A stretch of DNA of 64,000 nt from CAMLJR01 sp964500675 (GCA_964500675.1 CAZCNY010000004.1:1-64000); one strand, 5' to 3'. Shown: positions 52,078 to 61,901, numbered from the stretch's first letter. The notes: generated by a model from the sequence alone, not told the origin. A program made the numbers and translations.

Positions 52078-53205
52078 TTATAGATCGGCAAGCGGATGAG
52101 CCGCATTGCCCCACGGCGCCACAAAATACGCCGCGATGGATTCAGGTGTCACATCGCTCAGTTTTGCTGGCTGGAATTTTGGCGCGTTATCTTTCTCGAT
52201 CAACAGCGCGCGCACGCCTTCGCGGAAATTCACGTAGCGCATACAATTGCTCGACGCAACTAATTCGAATTGAAACGCTTCGCGCAACGATAAATGTTTA
52301 CCGCGCTTGAATTGTTCCGCAATCAAATAAACCGACGCCGGGCAACCGTTCGCGAGCGTTTTAACCGCTTTCGTCAGCCATTTATCTTCACCGCTCCAGG
52401 CAACAATATTCGCAACGATGGCTTCGATGCCATCGCCATCGCAAAGCCTCTGAATTAAATCGTAATGCTCGCGAATGACACTCGCCGGAAGTTGATCGCT
52501 CGATTGCGCCTCATCTCTTGTTATGTCTTCGAATTGGCGCAACACGTGGCTGACTTGACCGGCGTGCTCCACAGAATTATTCGACCAGGTTGTCGCAGCG
52601 AGCGCAGCGAGAATATCGGCGTATTTTTCGTGCGCGACCAAACGATCGGCCATGCCGACGAACAATGCGTCCGCCGCATTGATCGATGCGCCCGTGAGCG
52701 CGAGAAATAAGCCGGTTTTTCCTGGCGCACGATTCAAAAACCACGTGCCGCCGACATCGGGATACAAACCGATCGTAATTTCGGGCATGGCGATGCGGCT
52801 CGTCGCGGTGACAACGCGATGGCTCGCACCGGCCATTAAACCGAGGCCGCCACCCATCACAATGCCGTTACCCCAAAGAACGAGCGGCTTGTTGTAAACG
52901 TGGATGTGATAATCGAGCCGATATTCGCGTTCGAAAAATGTCGCCGCCACACCGTCCTGAGCACACGCTGAATTGTAGAGCTGCACGACATCGCCGCCCG
53001 CGCAAAACGCTTTATCGCCACTGCCGCGCAATACGACGCACACAATGCTGTCGTCGCTTTCCCACTGCGTGAGCTGCGATTGCAGCAGATCGATCATCGT
53101 GAGCGATAACGCATTCAGCGATTTTTCGGCATTCAATGTTGCAATGGCAATTTTTTTACCGTTGCTTGCGGGAATGGTTTCAAACAACACAACCGAATCG
53201 GACAC
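52078..53205 (-). CDS. 3-hydroxyisobutyryl-CoA hydrolase
   Basis: 375-aa crotonase-fold thioesterase that frees 3-hydroxyisobutyrate from its CoA ester. GNGIVMGGGLGLMAGASHRV forms the oxyanion hole. PEITIGLYPDVGGTWFLNR is the hydrolase-type signature, and the length exceeds that of hydratases. The GTG at 53205 is chosen because GAGG overlaps the preceding stop codon at the right distance, suggesting coupled translation. Confidence 0.92.
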   Translation of the reverse strand: MSDSVVLFETIPASNGKKIAIATLNAEKSLNALSLTMIDLLQSQLTQWESDDSIVCVVLRGSGDKAFCAGGDVVQLYNSACAQDGVAATFFEREYRLDYHIHVYNKPLVLWGNGIVMGGGLGLMAGASHRVVTATSRIAMPEITIGLYPDVGGTWFLNRAPGKTGLFLALTGASINAADALFVGMADRLVAHEKYADILAALAATTWSNNSVEHAGQVSHVLRQFEDITRDEAQSSDQLPASVIREHYDLIQRLCDGDGIEAIVANIVAWSGEDKWLTKAVKTLANGCPASVYLIAEQFKRGKHLSLREAFQFELVASSNCMRYVNFREGVRALLIEKDNAPKFQPAKLSDVTPESIAAYFVAPWGNAAHPLADL

Positions 53206-53216
53206 AGCCAAATTCC

Positions 53217-54014
53217 TCAGCGATTTTTCCACTGCGGCGCGCGCTTCTCGATGAACGCATTCACGCCTTCTTTCTGATCTTCGGTATCCCACAACTTCAC
53301 GAACAATTGACGCTCAAGCGGGAAATTGCTGTTGACCGGATTATTGCGCGCCTCATGAATCAGCTCCTTGCAATAACGCACCGAGGTCGGGCTTTGTTTT
53401 TCCACTTTCGCAGCGAGCTCTAACGCTTTCGTCAAGGCTTGGCCAGTCGGCACGATTTCGGAAATCAAACCGATTTGCAGCGCTTGTTCAGCTTTCAAAC
53501 GCTCGCCGAGCAATACCAAACGCTTCGCCCATTGCTCGCCGATCAGCAGCGTCAAATGCTGCGTGCCCAAACCCGCCGGCAGCAGACCCACCGACGCTTC
53601 CGGCAATGCCATTTGCGCTTGTTGTTCAGCGATACGAATATCGCAGCACATCGCCGCTTCGAGGCCGCCGCCCATCGCAAAACCGGTGATCGCTGCAATC
53701 GAGACACCGCGATAATTGGTCAGCGCCTGAAAGGCTTCACCGAAATAGGTGGCGAACTCGAACGCGAAACCTTTTTCGCTATTTTGGAAACGATTGAGAT
53801 CCGCACCCGCGCTGAAAAATTTCTCGCTGTTACTGGTCAAGATCAGCGCATAGTTGTTGAGATCGGCATTCAACTCTTCGACGATGGCTTTGAGTTGGCG
53901 CAAACTGTCCGGCGTCCACGTATTCGCCGGCGGATTGTTAATCGTAATGATCGCGGTGTGGCCGCGCTTTTCGAGAATCAACTGGTCAGCAGAAACAGTG
54001 TCAGCAGTGCTCAT
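53217..54014 (-). CDS. Enoyl-CoA hydratase
   Basis: 265-aa crotonase-fold hydratase. AAITGFAMGGGLEAAMCCDI forms the oxyanion hole and ALPEASVGLLPAGLGTQHL carries the catalytic-glutamate region. In this operon it should hydrate methacrylyl-CoA to 3-hydroxyisobutyryl-CoA. It overlaps the acyl-CoA dehydrogenase gene by 4 bp. Confidence 0.9.
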   Translation of the reverse strand: MSTADTVSADQLILEKRGHTAIITINNPPANTWTPDSLRQLKAIVEELNADLNNYALILTSNSEKFFSAGADLNRFQNSEKGFAFEFATYFGEAFQALTNYRGVSIAAITGFAMGGGLEAAMCCDIRIAEQQAQMALPEASVGLLPAGLGTQHLTLLIGEQWAKRLVLLGERLKAEQALQIGLISEIVPTGQALTKALELAAKVEKQSPTSVRYCKELIHEARNNPVNSNFPLERQLFVKLWDTEDQKEGVNAFIEKRAPQWKNR

Positions 54015-55177
54015 CGAATAATCTCCGTTGCGCCTTCATCTAAGATACGACGGCCGATAATCAGCCGCATGATTTCGTTAGTGCCTTCGAGAATTTGATG
54101 CACGCGCGCATCGCGGAAAAAACGCTCGATAGGATATTCGCGAATATAGCCATAACCGCCGTGCAATTGCAGCGCGTCGTTGCAGACCTGGAAACCGATG
54201 TCGGTGGCAAAGCGTTTTGCCATCGCGCAGTACACGGTTTTTTCAGGATGATCATTGTCGATATACGAAGCAGCCAATCGCACCATCTGCCGCGCTGCAA
54301 CTAATTCCGTTGCCATATCGGCGAGCTTGAACTGCAATGCTTGAAACGCCGCGAGCGGTTTGCCGAATTGCTTGCGCTCGTGCAGGTATTTTTGCGCGTG
54401 ATCGAGCGTCGCTTGCGCGGCGCCGATCGAACACGTCGCGATATTCACGCGACCGCCGTCGAGACCTTTCATCGCGATTTTGAAACCTTCGCCTTCAGCG
54501 CCGAGACGATTGGCAATTGGCACGCGCACATCTTCGAAGGTAATCAATTTCGTCGGCTGGCTGTTCCAGCCCATTTTGGTTTCGTTTTTACCGTAATGAA
54601 TGCCGGCGCTGGCGGCGGGAATTGCGATCGCCGTGATACCAGCCGGACCTTCTTCCTGCGTGCCCGTGCGCGTCATCACCACCAGCATTTCGGTTGCGCC
54701 TGCGCCCGAAATAAACATTTTGCTGCCATTGATGACATAAAAATCGCCATCGCGTTTTGCGGTGGTGCGCAGAGAGCCTGCATCAGAGCCAGCATTAGGC
54801 TCGGTCAAGCAATACGATGCGAGTTTTTCACCCGAGGTTAAATTCGCCGCCCAAGCATTTTTTAATTTTTCTTGGCCCCAGGTGCAAATCATCCATGTCG
54901 CCATGTTGTGGATCGAGATAAAGGCAGCAGTCGATGTGCACGCGCTCGATAACTCTTCGAGAATGATCGAGGTATCGAGCCGCGACAAACCCATGCCGCC
55001 GTCAATCTCGGGAGAATACATGCCGCAGAAACCGAGCTCGCCGGCTTTGCTCAACACATCGCGCGGAAAGATTTTTTCTTCGTCCCAGTGCGCCGCGTGC
55101 GGTGCCATTTCGCCGCGTGCAAAATCGCGCGCAGCCTGCTGAAATGCGAGCTGGTCTTCGTTAAGCTGAAAATCCAT
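54011..55177 (-). CDS. Acyl-CoA dehydrogenase (isobutyryl-CoA type)
   Basis: 388-aa FAD enzyme. YCLTEPNAGSDAGSLRTTA lines the flavin site and the catalytic glutamate is Glu364 in ILEGTNEIMR. The neighbours make isobutyryl-CoA to methacrylyl-CoA the likely reaction, with electrons going to ETF. A CCCTCTCCC / GGGAGAGGG hairpin (55199-55219) lies between it and the aldehyde dehydrogenase gene upstream. Confidence 0.92.
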   Translation of the reverse strand: MDFQLNEDQLAFQQAARDFARGEMAPHAAHWDEEKIFPRDVLSKAGELGFCGMYSPEIDGGMGLSRLDTSIILEELSSACTSTAAFISIHNMATWMICTWGQEKLKNAWAANLTSGEKLASYCLTEPNAGSDAGSLRTTAKRDGDFYVINGSKMFISGAGATEMLVVMTRTGTQEEGPAGITAIAIPAASAGIHYGKNETKMGWNSQPTKLITFEDVRVPIANRLGAEGEGFKIAMKGLDGGRVNIATCSIGAAQATLDHAQKYLHERKQFGKPLAAFQALQFKLADMATELVAARQMVRLAASYIDNDHPEKTVYCAMAKRFATDIGFQVCNDALQLHGGYGYIREYPIERFFRDARVHQILEGTNEIMRLIIGRRILDEGATEIIR

Positions 55178-55198
55178 AGCACACCATCTATTTTATTC

Positions 55199-55219
55199 CC
55201 CTCTCCCGCAGGGAGAGGG
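55199..55219. repeat. GC-rich hairpin within operon
   Basis: A perfect 9-bp stem CCCTCTCCC / GGGAGAGGG with a 3-base loop between the aldehyde dehydrogenase stop and the acyl-CoA dehydrogenase start. A similar but imperfect element lies at 4217-4238 between sufB and sufC. It is probably an intergenic mRNA hairpin. Confidence 0.6.
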
Positions 55220-55235
55220 AACTTAACCAACGCGA

Positions 55236-56657
55236 TTATTTCAAGCGATCGATCACATCGCCGAACAGCTCTTCGTCGGACGGCAATTGCTTCGGCGTCA
55301 CGAGTGGTTTCGAAACCCACGTTTCGTTGATGAGATCGCGCCATGTAATGTTGTTGTTAGTCGCGTTGCCACCCCACGAACCACAACCGAGCGAGAAAGT
55401 TTGGCGCATGCCGTTCCACAAATTGCCCGAGTTCGACGGCGCCTGCGGCTGATTGACCATCACGCGCGAAGTTTTCGTCGCGAACGCGAGCTTCATGATG
55501 TTGTCGTCGTTGAACGAGTAAATCCCACACGAGTGGCCTTGGCCTTGATAAGCCTGAATCGTGTTCGTCAACGCAATCGCTTCGTCGATGTTTTTCACTT
55601 TGTACAGCGCCATTACCACCGACAATTTCTCACCCGAGAATGGATAATCCGGACCCGCGCCCGTTTCCGGCACGATGAAGAAGGTCTTGCCTTCGGGCAG
55701 ATCGATATTCGCCATCGATGCGATTTTTTCCGCGGGCTGCGCGACGATCTCGGTATTCAAATGATCGTCAACCCACAGCGTATTTTGCAGACGCTTTTTT
55801 TCTTCGGGTGATACCAGATAACCGCCTTGCGCTTCGAGTTTGTGCAACATCTTGTCGTAGATCGATTCAAACAGCAGCACCGAGTTATCGGACGAGCACG
55901 ACGCGGCGAGGTCGAGCGTTTTCGAGATGCGGATTTTCTCGGCGGCATCGTCGAGGTCGGCGGTGTTATCGACCGTGATCACCGCGTTGCCGACACCGAC
56001 ACCGAGCGCGGGCGTGCCGCTCGAATAGGCTGCCGTCACCATCGCGCTGCCGCCGGTGGCGAGTACGCGATCGCACTGGCGCATGAGTTCGTTGGTTTTT
56101 TCCACCGACGGCGCTTCGATCGGAATCACGAGATCGGCCGGTGCGCCCATTTTGACGATGGCTGCACGCATGAGATCGCAGATAAATTTATTGGTGAGCT
56201 TGGCGCGCGGGTGCGGCGCCACGATGATCGAGTTGCGACCCTTAACCGCAGAGATCGCTTTGATGACAGGCGTCGCCTCGGGGTTGGTCGATGGCGATAG
56301 CGCGCCGATCACGCCGATGGGTTTGGCGATTTTAACGATGTTGCGCGCCTTGTCTTCTTCGATGATGCCGACCGACTTGTCGTTGATGATGTCGTACAGC
56401 GTCGCGCGGGTTTTGCGAAAAATTTTCAGATATTTACCGTCGTAGTTGCCGAGCTGGCTTTCCTCGACGGTCATGCGCGCGATTTTCTCCGCTACGTCCG
56501 GCTTGGCCACCGCCCACACCATCGCGCGGATCAGTTCATCGACCTGCTCCTGGGTGTAATTTTCGATTTGCGCCTGCGCGGCGCGCGAGCGGCCGATCAA
56601 CTCTTTGATCTCAAGCTCGACGAGGTTGGTTTCAGCGGGTCTAGTTTCAGCGGACAT
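55236..56657 (-). CDS. CoA-acylating aldehyde dehydrogenase
   Basis: 473-aa ALDH-superfamily member of the acylating class. The nucleophile is Cys254 (LAASCSSDNSV). The C-terminus GSWGGNATNNNITWRDLINE resembles the sulfoacetaldehyde and AdhE-type acylating dehydrogenases, not classical MmsA. The ATG at 56657 follows CAGGAG; the longer frame is not supported. It is first gene of a five-gene valine/isobutyrate operon. It probably makes isobutyryl-CoA from isobutyraldehyde, or acts on methylmalonate semialdehyde. Confidence 0.86.
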   Translation of the reverse strand: MSAETRPAETNLVELEIKELIGRSRAAQAQIENYTQEQVDELIRAMVWAVAKPDVAEKIARMTVEESQLGNYDGKYLKIFRKTRATLYDIINDKSVGIIEEDKARNIVKIAKPIGVIGALSPSTNPEATPVIKAISAVKGRNSIIVAPHPRAKLTNKFICDLMRAAIVKMGAPADLVIPIEAPSVEKTNELMRQCDRVLATGGSAMVTAAYSSGTPALGVGVGNAVITVDNTADLDDAAEKIRISKTLDLAASCSSDNSVLLFESIYDKMLHKLEAQGGYLVSPEEKKRLQNTLWVDDHLNTEIVAQPAEKIASMANIDLPEGKTFFIVPETGAGPDYPFSGEKLSVVMALYKVKNIDEAIALTNTIQAYQGQGHSCGIYSFNDDNIMKLAFATKTSRVMVNQPQAPSNSGNLWNGMRQTFSLGCGSWGGNATNNNITWRDLINETWVSKPLVTPKQLPSDEELFGDVIDRLK

Positions 56658-56824
56658 GGCAATCTCCTGCACGGTAGTCGCGGTCATTCATTTATTCGCC
56701 CACGCATCGGCGGCGCCTTAGAAAGGGATGGGATTAGAGCACAAAACCGGCTTCACTCAAAATTGACGATATTGTGCGGCTACTGGACTATATTGCTCTT
56801 CAACATTCGGCATCGATTATCGCA

Positions 56825-57730
56825 ATGAGTACTGCGGCAACAGACAAAATCGGCTTGGATATTACTTCTGGTTGGCCGTTACCCGCCAATGGCATCCGCA
56901 TTCTGGTGCCGCAACCTCTGACAAAATTGCTCAGGGAGCATCCGCTGAGCCGCGACCTTTACCCGCTTGCAGCGGGTTACTATCCGCGCGCCGCCGGCCA
57001 TAGCATGCGCCGCCGCAAACCGCTCGACCACCTGCTCGCCTACTGCGTGGAGGGCATCGGCACACTGCGCACCGAGCACGGCAGCTGGGCCGTGCAAGCG
57101 GGCGACCTCATGGTGCTGCCCATCGGCACCGCGCACACGTACACCGCCGACAGCCAAAAACCCTGGTCACTGTACTGGGCGCATTATGCCGGGGAGCTGG
57201 CCGTCGCCTACACCGAGTTTCTCGATCTCCGCGCGCCGGTTGCATCGATCGGCGTACACCCGCGCCTGCTGGCCGATTTCGAAGCGCTGTTCGCGCTGCG
57301 CGGCGCGGGAGGCAACGAGCATGCCTTCGTCCACGCCGCCTGCGTGCTTAAAGCGATGCTAACCGATATCGCCACGCTCACGACGGCCTATGGCAATAAC
57401 CGCGGCACGCGCATCGATCTCGACTCGATTCAGCAGATGATGCACCGCCAGCTCGATCGCGATCTCAACCTGGACGATCTCGCGCAAGCCGCAAATCTGT
57501 CGAAATTCCATTTCGTGCGCAAATTCAAGCAAGTCACCGGACATGCGCCAATTCAGCATTTTATTCACTTAAAAATGCAGCTCGCGTGCCAGCTACTGGA
57601 TACGACACAGGAGCCGATCAAACGTATCGCCACCCGCGTCGGCTATAACGACCCGCATTATTTCTCTCGACTGTTCAAACGCGTGATCGGCGTGTCGCCA
57701 CAGCAATACCGGCAACACCGGGTGGCGTGA
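56825..57730 (+). CDS. AraC-family regulator with cupin sensor
   Basis: 301-aa regulator. An N-terminal cupin-like AraC-ligand domain (AVQAGDLMVLPIGTAHTYTA) is followed by the double helix-turn-helix (LDDLAQAANLSKFHFVRKF and RIATRVGYNDPHYFSRLFKR). It resembles MmsR, the activator of valine catabolism. Divergent from the aldehyde dehydrogenase gene, it probably activates that operon. The ATG at 56825 is preferred over a GTG at 56774. Confidence 0.9.
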   Translation: MSTAATDKIGLDITSGWPLPANGIRILVPQPLTKLLREHPLSRDLYPLAAGYYPRAAGHSMRRRKPLDHLLAYCVEGIGTLRTEHGSWAVQAGDLMVLPIGTAHTYTADSQKPWSLYWAHYAGELAVAYTEFLDLRAPVASIGVHPRLLADFEALFALRGAGGNEHAFVHAACVLKAMLTDIATLTTAYGNNRGTRIDLDSIQQMMHRQLDRDLNLDDLAQAANLSKFHFVRKFKQVTGHAPIQHFIHLKMQLACQLLDTTQEPIKRIATRVGYNDPHYFSRLFKRVIGVSPQQYRQHRVA

Positions 57731-57835
57731 GTATCGCTTGCGACATTGCTTAACTGCATGCCCTCTTTGTAAAGGCGCACGGTATAATCCCGCGATTCAA
57801 CTTCTTCACAGTACAAATTTCAGCGTGGCCATTGC

Positions 57836-59236
57836 ATGAGCGACGATAAAACCATCAAGCCCTGGGGTGGGCGCTTTTCCGAACCGACCGATGCCTTCGT
57901 CGAGCGTTTCACCGCGTCCGTCAATTTCGACAAGCGCCTCTATCACCACGATATCAACGGCTCGCTCGCGCACGCGAAAATGCTGGCGAAAGCCGGCGTA
58001 TTGAGCCACGACGAATTCACCGCGATCCAGCGCGGCCTCGAAGACATTCGCGCGGAAATCGAAGCGGGAAAATTCAACTGGTCGGTGTCGCTCGAAGACG
58101 TACACATGAATATCGAGGCGCGGCTGACTGACAAAATCGGTATCGCCGGAAAAAAATTGCATACAGGGCGTTCGCGCAACGACCAGGTCGCCACCGATGT
58201 GCGTTTGTATCTGCGCGATGAAATCGATGCCATCGCGAAAGAAATCACGCGCCTGCAAAACGGCCTAATCGAACTCGCTACAAAAAATGCCGACACCATC
58301 ATGCCGGGTTTCACGCATTTGCAAACCGCGCAGCCGGTGACATTCGGTCATCATTTGCTGGCGTGGAATGAAATGCTAGAACGCGATTACGGCCGCCTGC
58401 TCGATTGCCGCAAACGCGTAAATCAAAATCCGCTCGGCGCCGCCGCTCTCGCCGGCACCACGTATCCGATCGACCGCCATTACACCGCGGAATTATTGGG
58501 CTTTGAAAAACCCACCGAAAATTCGCTCGATTCGGTTTCCGATCGCGATTTCGCCATCGAATTTTGTGCGTTCGCCAGCGTATTGCTCACGCATCTATCG
58601 CGCTTCAGCGAAGAATTGATTTTATGGACCAGCTCGCAATTTAATTTCGTGTTTTTGCCCGATCGTTTCTGCACCGGCTCATCAATCATGCCGCAGAAAA
58701 AAAATCCCGATGTGCCCGAACTGATTCGCGGCAAAGTCGGCCGCGTGAACGGTCATTTGATTAGCTTATTAACGCTAATGAAAGGTCAACCGCTTGCCTA
58801 CAACAAAGACAATCAGGAAGATAAAGAGCCGCTGTTCGACACCATCGATACGGTGAAAGATTGTTTGAAAGCCTACGCCGACATGGTGCCCGCGATTCAA
58901 CCCAAAAAAGAGGCGATGCGCGAAGCTGCGCGCAGAGGTTTTTCAACCGCGACCGATCTTGCCGATTATCTCGTGCGCAAAGGCGTCGCCTTTCGCGATG
59001 CACACGAAATTGTCGGTAAAGCGGTCGGTTACGGCGTGCAAAGCGGAAAAGATCTGGCCGAGATGTCGCTCGACGAATTAAAACAATTCGGCGCGATGAT
59101 CGAGCAGGATGTGTTTGCGGTATTGACGCTTGCAGGCTCAGTCGCCGCGCGCGATCACATCGGCGGCACGGCACCGGCGCAAGTCAAAGCGGCGGCTCAG
59201 CGCGCGCACGAAAAACTGAAAATGCGCACGCTGTGA
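57836..59236 (+). CDS. argH: Argininosuccinate lyase
   Basis: 466-aa last enzyme of arginine synthesis, splitting argininosuccinate into arginine and fumarate. The fumarase-superfamily signature GSSIMPQKKNPD is at about 281-292. The N-terminal KPWGGRFSEPTDAFVERF and TGRSRNDQVATD are ArgH-specific. Length is normal. It stands apart from other arginine genes in this window, with its own promoter. Confidence 0.97.
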   Translation: MSDDKTIKPWGGRFSEPTDAFVERFTASVNFDKRLYHHDINGSLAHAKMLAKAGVLSHDEFTAIQRGLEDIRAEIEAGKFNWSVSLEDVHMNIEARLTDKIGIAGKKLHTGRSRNDQVATDVRLYLRDEIDAIAKEITRLQNGLIELATKNADTIMPGFTHLQTAQPVTFGHHLLAWNEMLERDYGRLLDCRKRVNQNPLGAAALAGTTYPIDRHYTAELLGFEKPTENSLDSVSDRDFAIEFCAFASVLLTHLSRFSEELILWTSSQFNFVFLPDRFCTGSSIMPQKKNPDVPELIRGKVGRVNGHLISLLTLMKGQPLAYNKDNQEDKEPLFDTIDTVKDCLKAYADMVPAIQPKKEAMREAARRGFSTATDLADYLVRKGVAFRDAHEIVGKAVGYGVQSGKDLAEMSLDELKQFGAMIEQDVFAVLTLAGSVAARDHIGGTAPAQVKAAAQRAHEKLKMRTL

Positions 59237-59311
59237 TGGCTTCGTAACGTCATCGCACGCGCCCGAGCATTCCGAATTGAGCGGCGATAAAAATCACGCA
59301 GGGTATCCAGC

Positions 59312-60367
59312 ATGAATAATCCGAATGCAGCAAAAAAAATCTATCGCGTCGTGCAATGGGCTACCGGCAATATCGGCACGCGCTCGCTGCGCACCGCGAT
59401 CGAACATCCGCATCTCGAACTCGTCGGCTTGCTCGTTCATTCCAAGGACAAAGAAGGCAAAGACGCCGGCGAGTTGTGCGGTCTACCGCCGACCGGCATA
59501 ACAGCAACGCGCAATATCGACGACATTCTCGCGCTCAAAGCCGATTGCGTGCTCTATATGCAGCAGGGCGCAAACATCGATGACACCTGCCGCATTCTCG
59601 AAGCCGGCACCAATATCGTTACCACGCGCGTCGAATTTCACAATCCGCCGACGCTCGATCCGGCTGTGCGCGAACGCATCGAAGCCGCATGTAAACGCGG
59701 CAATTCCTCGATTCACAGCACGGGCAGCAGCCCCGGTTTCGTTACCGAAGCGTTGCCGATTCCTTTACTCTCACTGCAACGCCATCTCGACGAACTCATC
59801 ATCGATGAATTCGCCGATCTCACGCAGCGCGACTCCCCCGATCTGCTCTTCAACGTCATGGGTTACGGCAAAGCGCCGAGCGAATTTGGCGCGCAGCGCC
59901 TCGCTCACGTGAAAGAGGGTTTTGCACATTCGCTCAGCATGCTCGCCGATGCCATCGGCGCGCCGCTCGAATCGATCGACATCAAAGGTGAAAATGCCGT
60001 GACGCGCGGCGACATCAAAATCGCCGCAGGCACGCTCGAAGCAGGCACCGTGGGCGCGCAACGCATCGTGCTGACGGGTTATCGCAATGGCAAGTCATTC
60101 ATGCAAATGCGCATGAACTGGTACGCCACCAAAGAAATAGTCGAGGACTGGGAACTGGGCGAGACGGGATGGCGCGTGCAGGTGAGGGGCGATACACCGC
60201 TCGATGTGCGCATTCATTTTCCCATTCCGCTGGAACAATACGGCGCCGTGATGCCGGGGCTAACAGCGCATCGCGCCGTGAACGCCGTGCCGATGGTTTG
60301 CGCGGCAGCGCCCGGCATTCGCACTACCGCAGAGCTTCCGCATGTGCTCGCCTATCTCGGTGATTGA
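59312..60367 (+). CDS. COG3804-type reductase, second paralogue
   Basis: 351-aa protein of the same family as that at 43441-44487: YRVVQWATGNIGTRSLRTAI at the Rossmann start and DAGELCGLPPTG in the next block. The two are clearly diverged paralogues. The substrate is unknown; the family handles 2-amino-4-oxo acids and unidentified ketones or amines. It lies 76 bp after argH and 78 bp before an antiporter. Confidence 0.85.
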   Translation: MNNPNAAKKIYRVVQWATGNIGTRSLRTAIEHPHLELVGLLVHSKDKEGKDAGELCGLPPTGITATRNIDDILALKADCVLYMQQGANIDDTCRILEAGTNIVTTRVEFHNPPTLDPAVRERIEAACKRGNSSIHSTGSSPGFVTEALPIPLLSLQRHLDELIIDEFADLTQRDSPDLLFNVMGYGKAPSEFGAQRLAHVKEGFAHSLSMLADAIGAPLESIDIKGENAVTRGDIKIAAGTLEAGTVGAQRIVLTGYRNGKSFMQMRMNWYATKEIVEDWELGETGWRVQVRGDTPLDVRIHFPIPLEQYGAVMPGLTAHRAVNAVPMVCAAAPGIRTTAELPHVLAYLGD

Positions 60368-60444
60368 AATCAGCCAACGCCGGCCTGCTTAAAATCGATT
60401 CAACAACATTAGCGTTTGCATACGCCTCATCCGCGAGGGTTGAC

Positions 60445-61662
60445 ATGGATTTCCTTCCAGACTGGCCACTGCATATTTCGCCGTTGATTGCATTCGGAAT
60501 GGTGCTCATCATCGGCGCGCTTGGCGGTTTCATCGCGCATCGCTTGCCATGGTTGCCGAGTATCAGTGGTTTTCTATTGGTCGGGTTTATTTGCGGCCCC
60601 AGTGGTCTCGGCATATTCGGCGAGGAGACCATCGCCGAATCGCAAATTCTGCTCGATATCGCACTGGCATTGATTTTATATCGATTGGGTTTGTCGCTCG
60701 ACATTAAAACACTGTTGCGCTCGCCAGCCTTGATCGCCGCAGCGCTCGTCGAAAGCGCGGCCACATTTGTCGCAATATTTTTCCTATTGCGATTTTTTGC
60801 CATGGCCGCGCCGGTCGCAGCGCTGGTCGCTGCCATTGGTATCTCATCGTCGCCAGCGGTATTGCTCCATGTCGCCAATGAAGTCAACGCCGAGGGCCCC
60901 GTCACAGACTCGACCAAAACGCTCGTCGCCCTGAACAATTTAATTTCGTTCATCGCGTTCTCGGCGGTCTTACCCTCCCTGCTATATTCCAACGGCGCCG
61001 ATTGGAAAACCATTGTGCTGCAGCCGCTGTATGGCTTTGTCGGCTCGTTGTTTATAGGCGGCGCTTTCGCATATGCGCTGCATTTTTTAGTCGTCAAAAC
61101 CAAGCGCGCATCGCAGTACCAGCTTGCACTTGTGATCGGCACTTTAATGACGGTAATCGGTCTCGCGTATCAGCTAAAACTGTCGATGCTGTTTGCACCG
61201 CTAGTTATCGGCATCGCAGTGAAAAGCCTCGAGCGCAGATCGTTGACATCGAGTTTAGAATTCGGAGCACCGTTTGAATTGTTCTTCATCGTACTCTTCG
61301 TTTTTGCCGGTGCACGATTGCATCTTCGCGAATTGATCGAATTCGCACCGCTCGTCTTGCTGCTGGTGGCGACACGCAGCGCCGCAAAACTGATCAGCGT
61401 TACAACCACACTCTCGATACTTAAACAGCCGGTTCGACGCAACTGCGCGCGCGGTATGTTGCTAATCCCAATGGCTGGTCTTGCGATCGGTCTAACGCAA
61501 ACCTCTAGCGATTTGTTTCCCGCACATGCCGCTTCGGTGAGTGCGATTGTGCTCGGCGCCACCGCGATATTCGAAACCATCGGTCCTCCGATCGCCGCTT
61601 TCGCGCTGAGATTTGCCGGTGAGACGCATGCGAACCCTATCAGCGGCGAGCCGCGCGCGTAG
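60445..61662 (+). CDS. CPA2-type cation:proton antiporter
   Basis: 405-aa membrane protein with about 12 hydrophobic segments. PSISGFLLVGFICGPSGLGIFG and ILLDIALALILYRLGL are KefB/NhaA-like CPA2 landmarks. There is no C-terminal RCK/TrkA-N domain, so it is a minimal antiporter. The ATG at 60445 is preferred; upstream in-frame codons overlap the previous gene. It ends 21 bp before a strong bidirectional terminator. Confidence 0.85.
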   Translation: MDFLPDWPLHISPLIAFGMVLIIGALGGFIAHRLPWLPSISGFLLVGFICGPSGLGIFGEETIAESQILLDIALALILYRLGLSLDIKTLLRSPALIAAALVESAATFVAIFFLLRFFAMAAPVAALVAAIGISSSPAVLLHVANEVNAEGPVTDSTKTLVALNNLISFIAFSAVLPSLLYSNGADWKTIVLQPLYGFVGSLFIGGAFAYALHFLVVKTKRASQYQLALVIGTLMTVIGLAYQLKLSMLFAPLVIGIAVKSLERRSLTSSLEFGAPFELFFIVLFVFAGARLHLRELIEFAPLVLLLVATRSAAKLISVTTTLSILKQPVRRNCARGMLLIPMAGLAIGLTQTSSDLFPAHAASVSAIVLGATAIFETIGPPIAAFALRFAGETHANPISGEPRA

Positions 61663-61683
61663 CTGACGGCTGTATTCAGCAAT

Positions 61684-61713
61684 AAAAAAACCCGCTCATG
61701 GAGCGGGTTTTTT
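61684..61713. terminator. Bidirectional intrinsic terminator
   Basis: A7, CCCGCTC, loop ATG, GAGCGGG, T6. It serves the antiporter gene on the plus strand and rpmG on the minus strand, both ending within 25 bp. Confidence 0.95.
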
Positions 61714-61730
61714 CCAATCCAAACATCAAA

Positions 61731-61901
61731 TTATTTGATTTTGGCTTCTTTGTAGATCACGTGTTTGCGAACTACCGGATCGTATTTCGAGAACTCGAAT
61801 TTATCCGGTGTGTTGCGCTTATTTTTGCTCGTTGTGTAGAAATGACCGGTGCCAGCGGTGGACACCAGACGGATCAGATCGGTTGCGCCTTTCTTCGCCA
61901 T
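61731..61901 (-). CDS. rpmG: 50S ribosomal protein L33
   Basis: 56-aa ribosomal protein of the large subunit. It reads MAKKGATDLIRLVSTAGTGH, then FYTTSKNKRNTPDKFEFSKY and ends KEAKIK. The family cysteines of the Zn-binding L33 form are absent, so this is the zinc-free type. It is 38 bp downstream of rpmB, the usual gene pair. Confidence 0.97.
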   Translation of the reverse strand: MAKKGATDLIRLVSTAGTGHFYTTSKNKRNTPDKFEFSKYDPVVRKHVIYKEAKIK

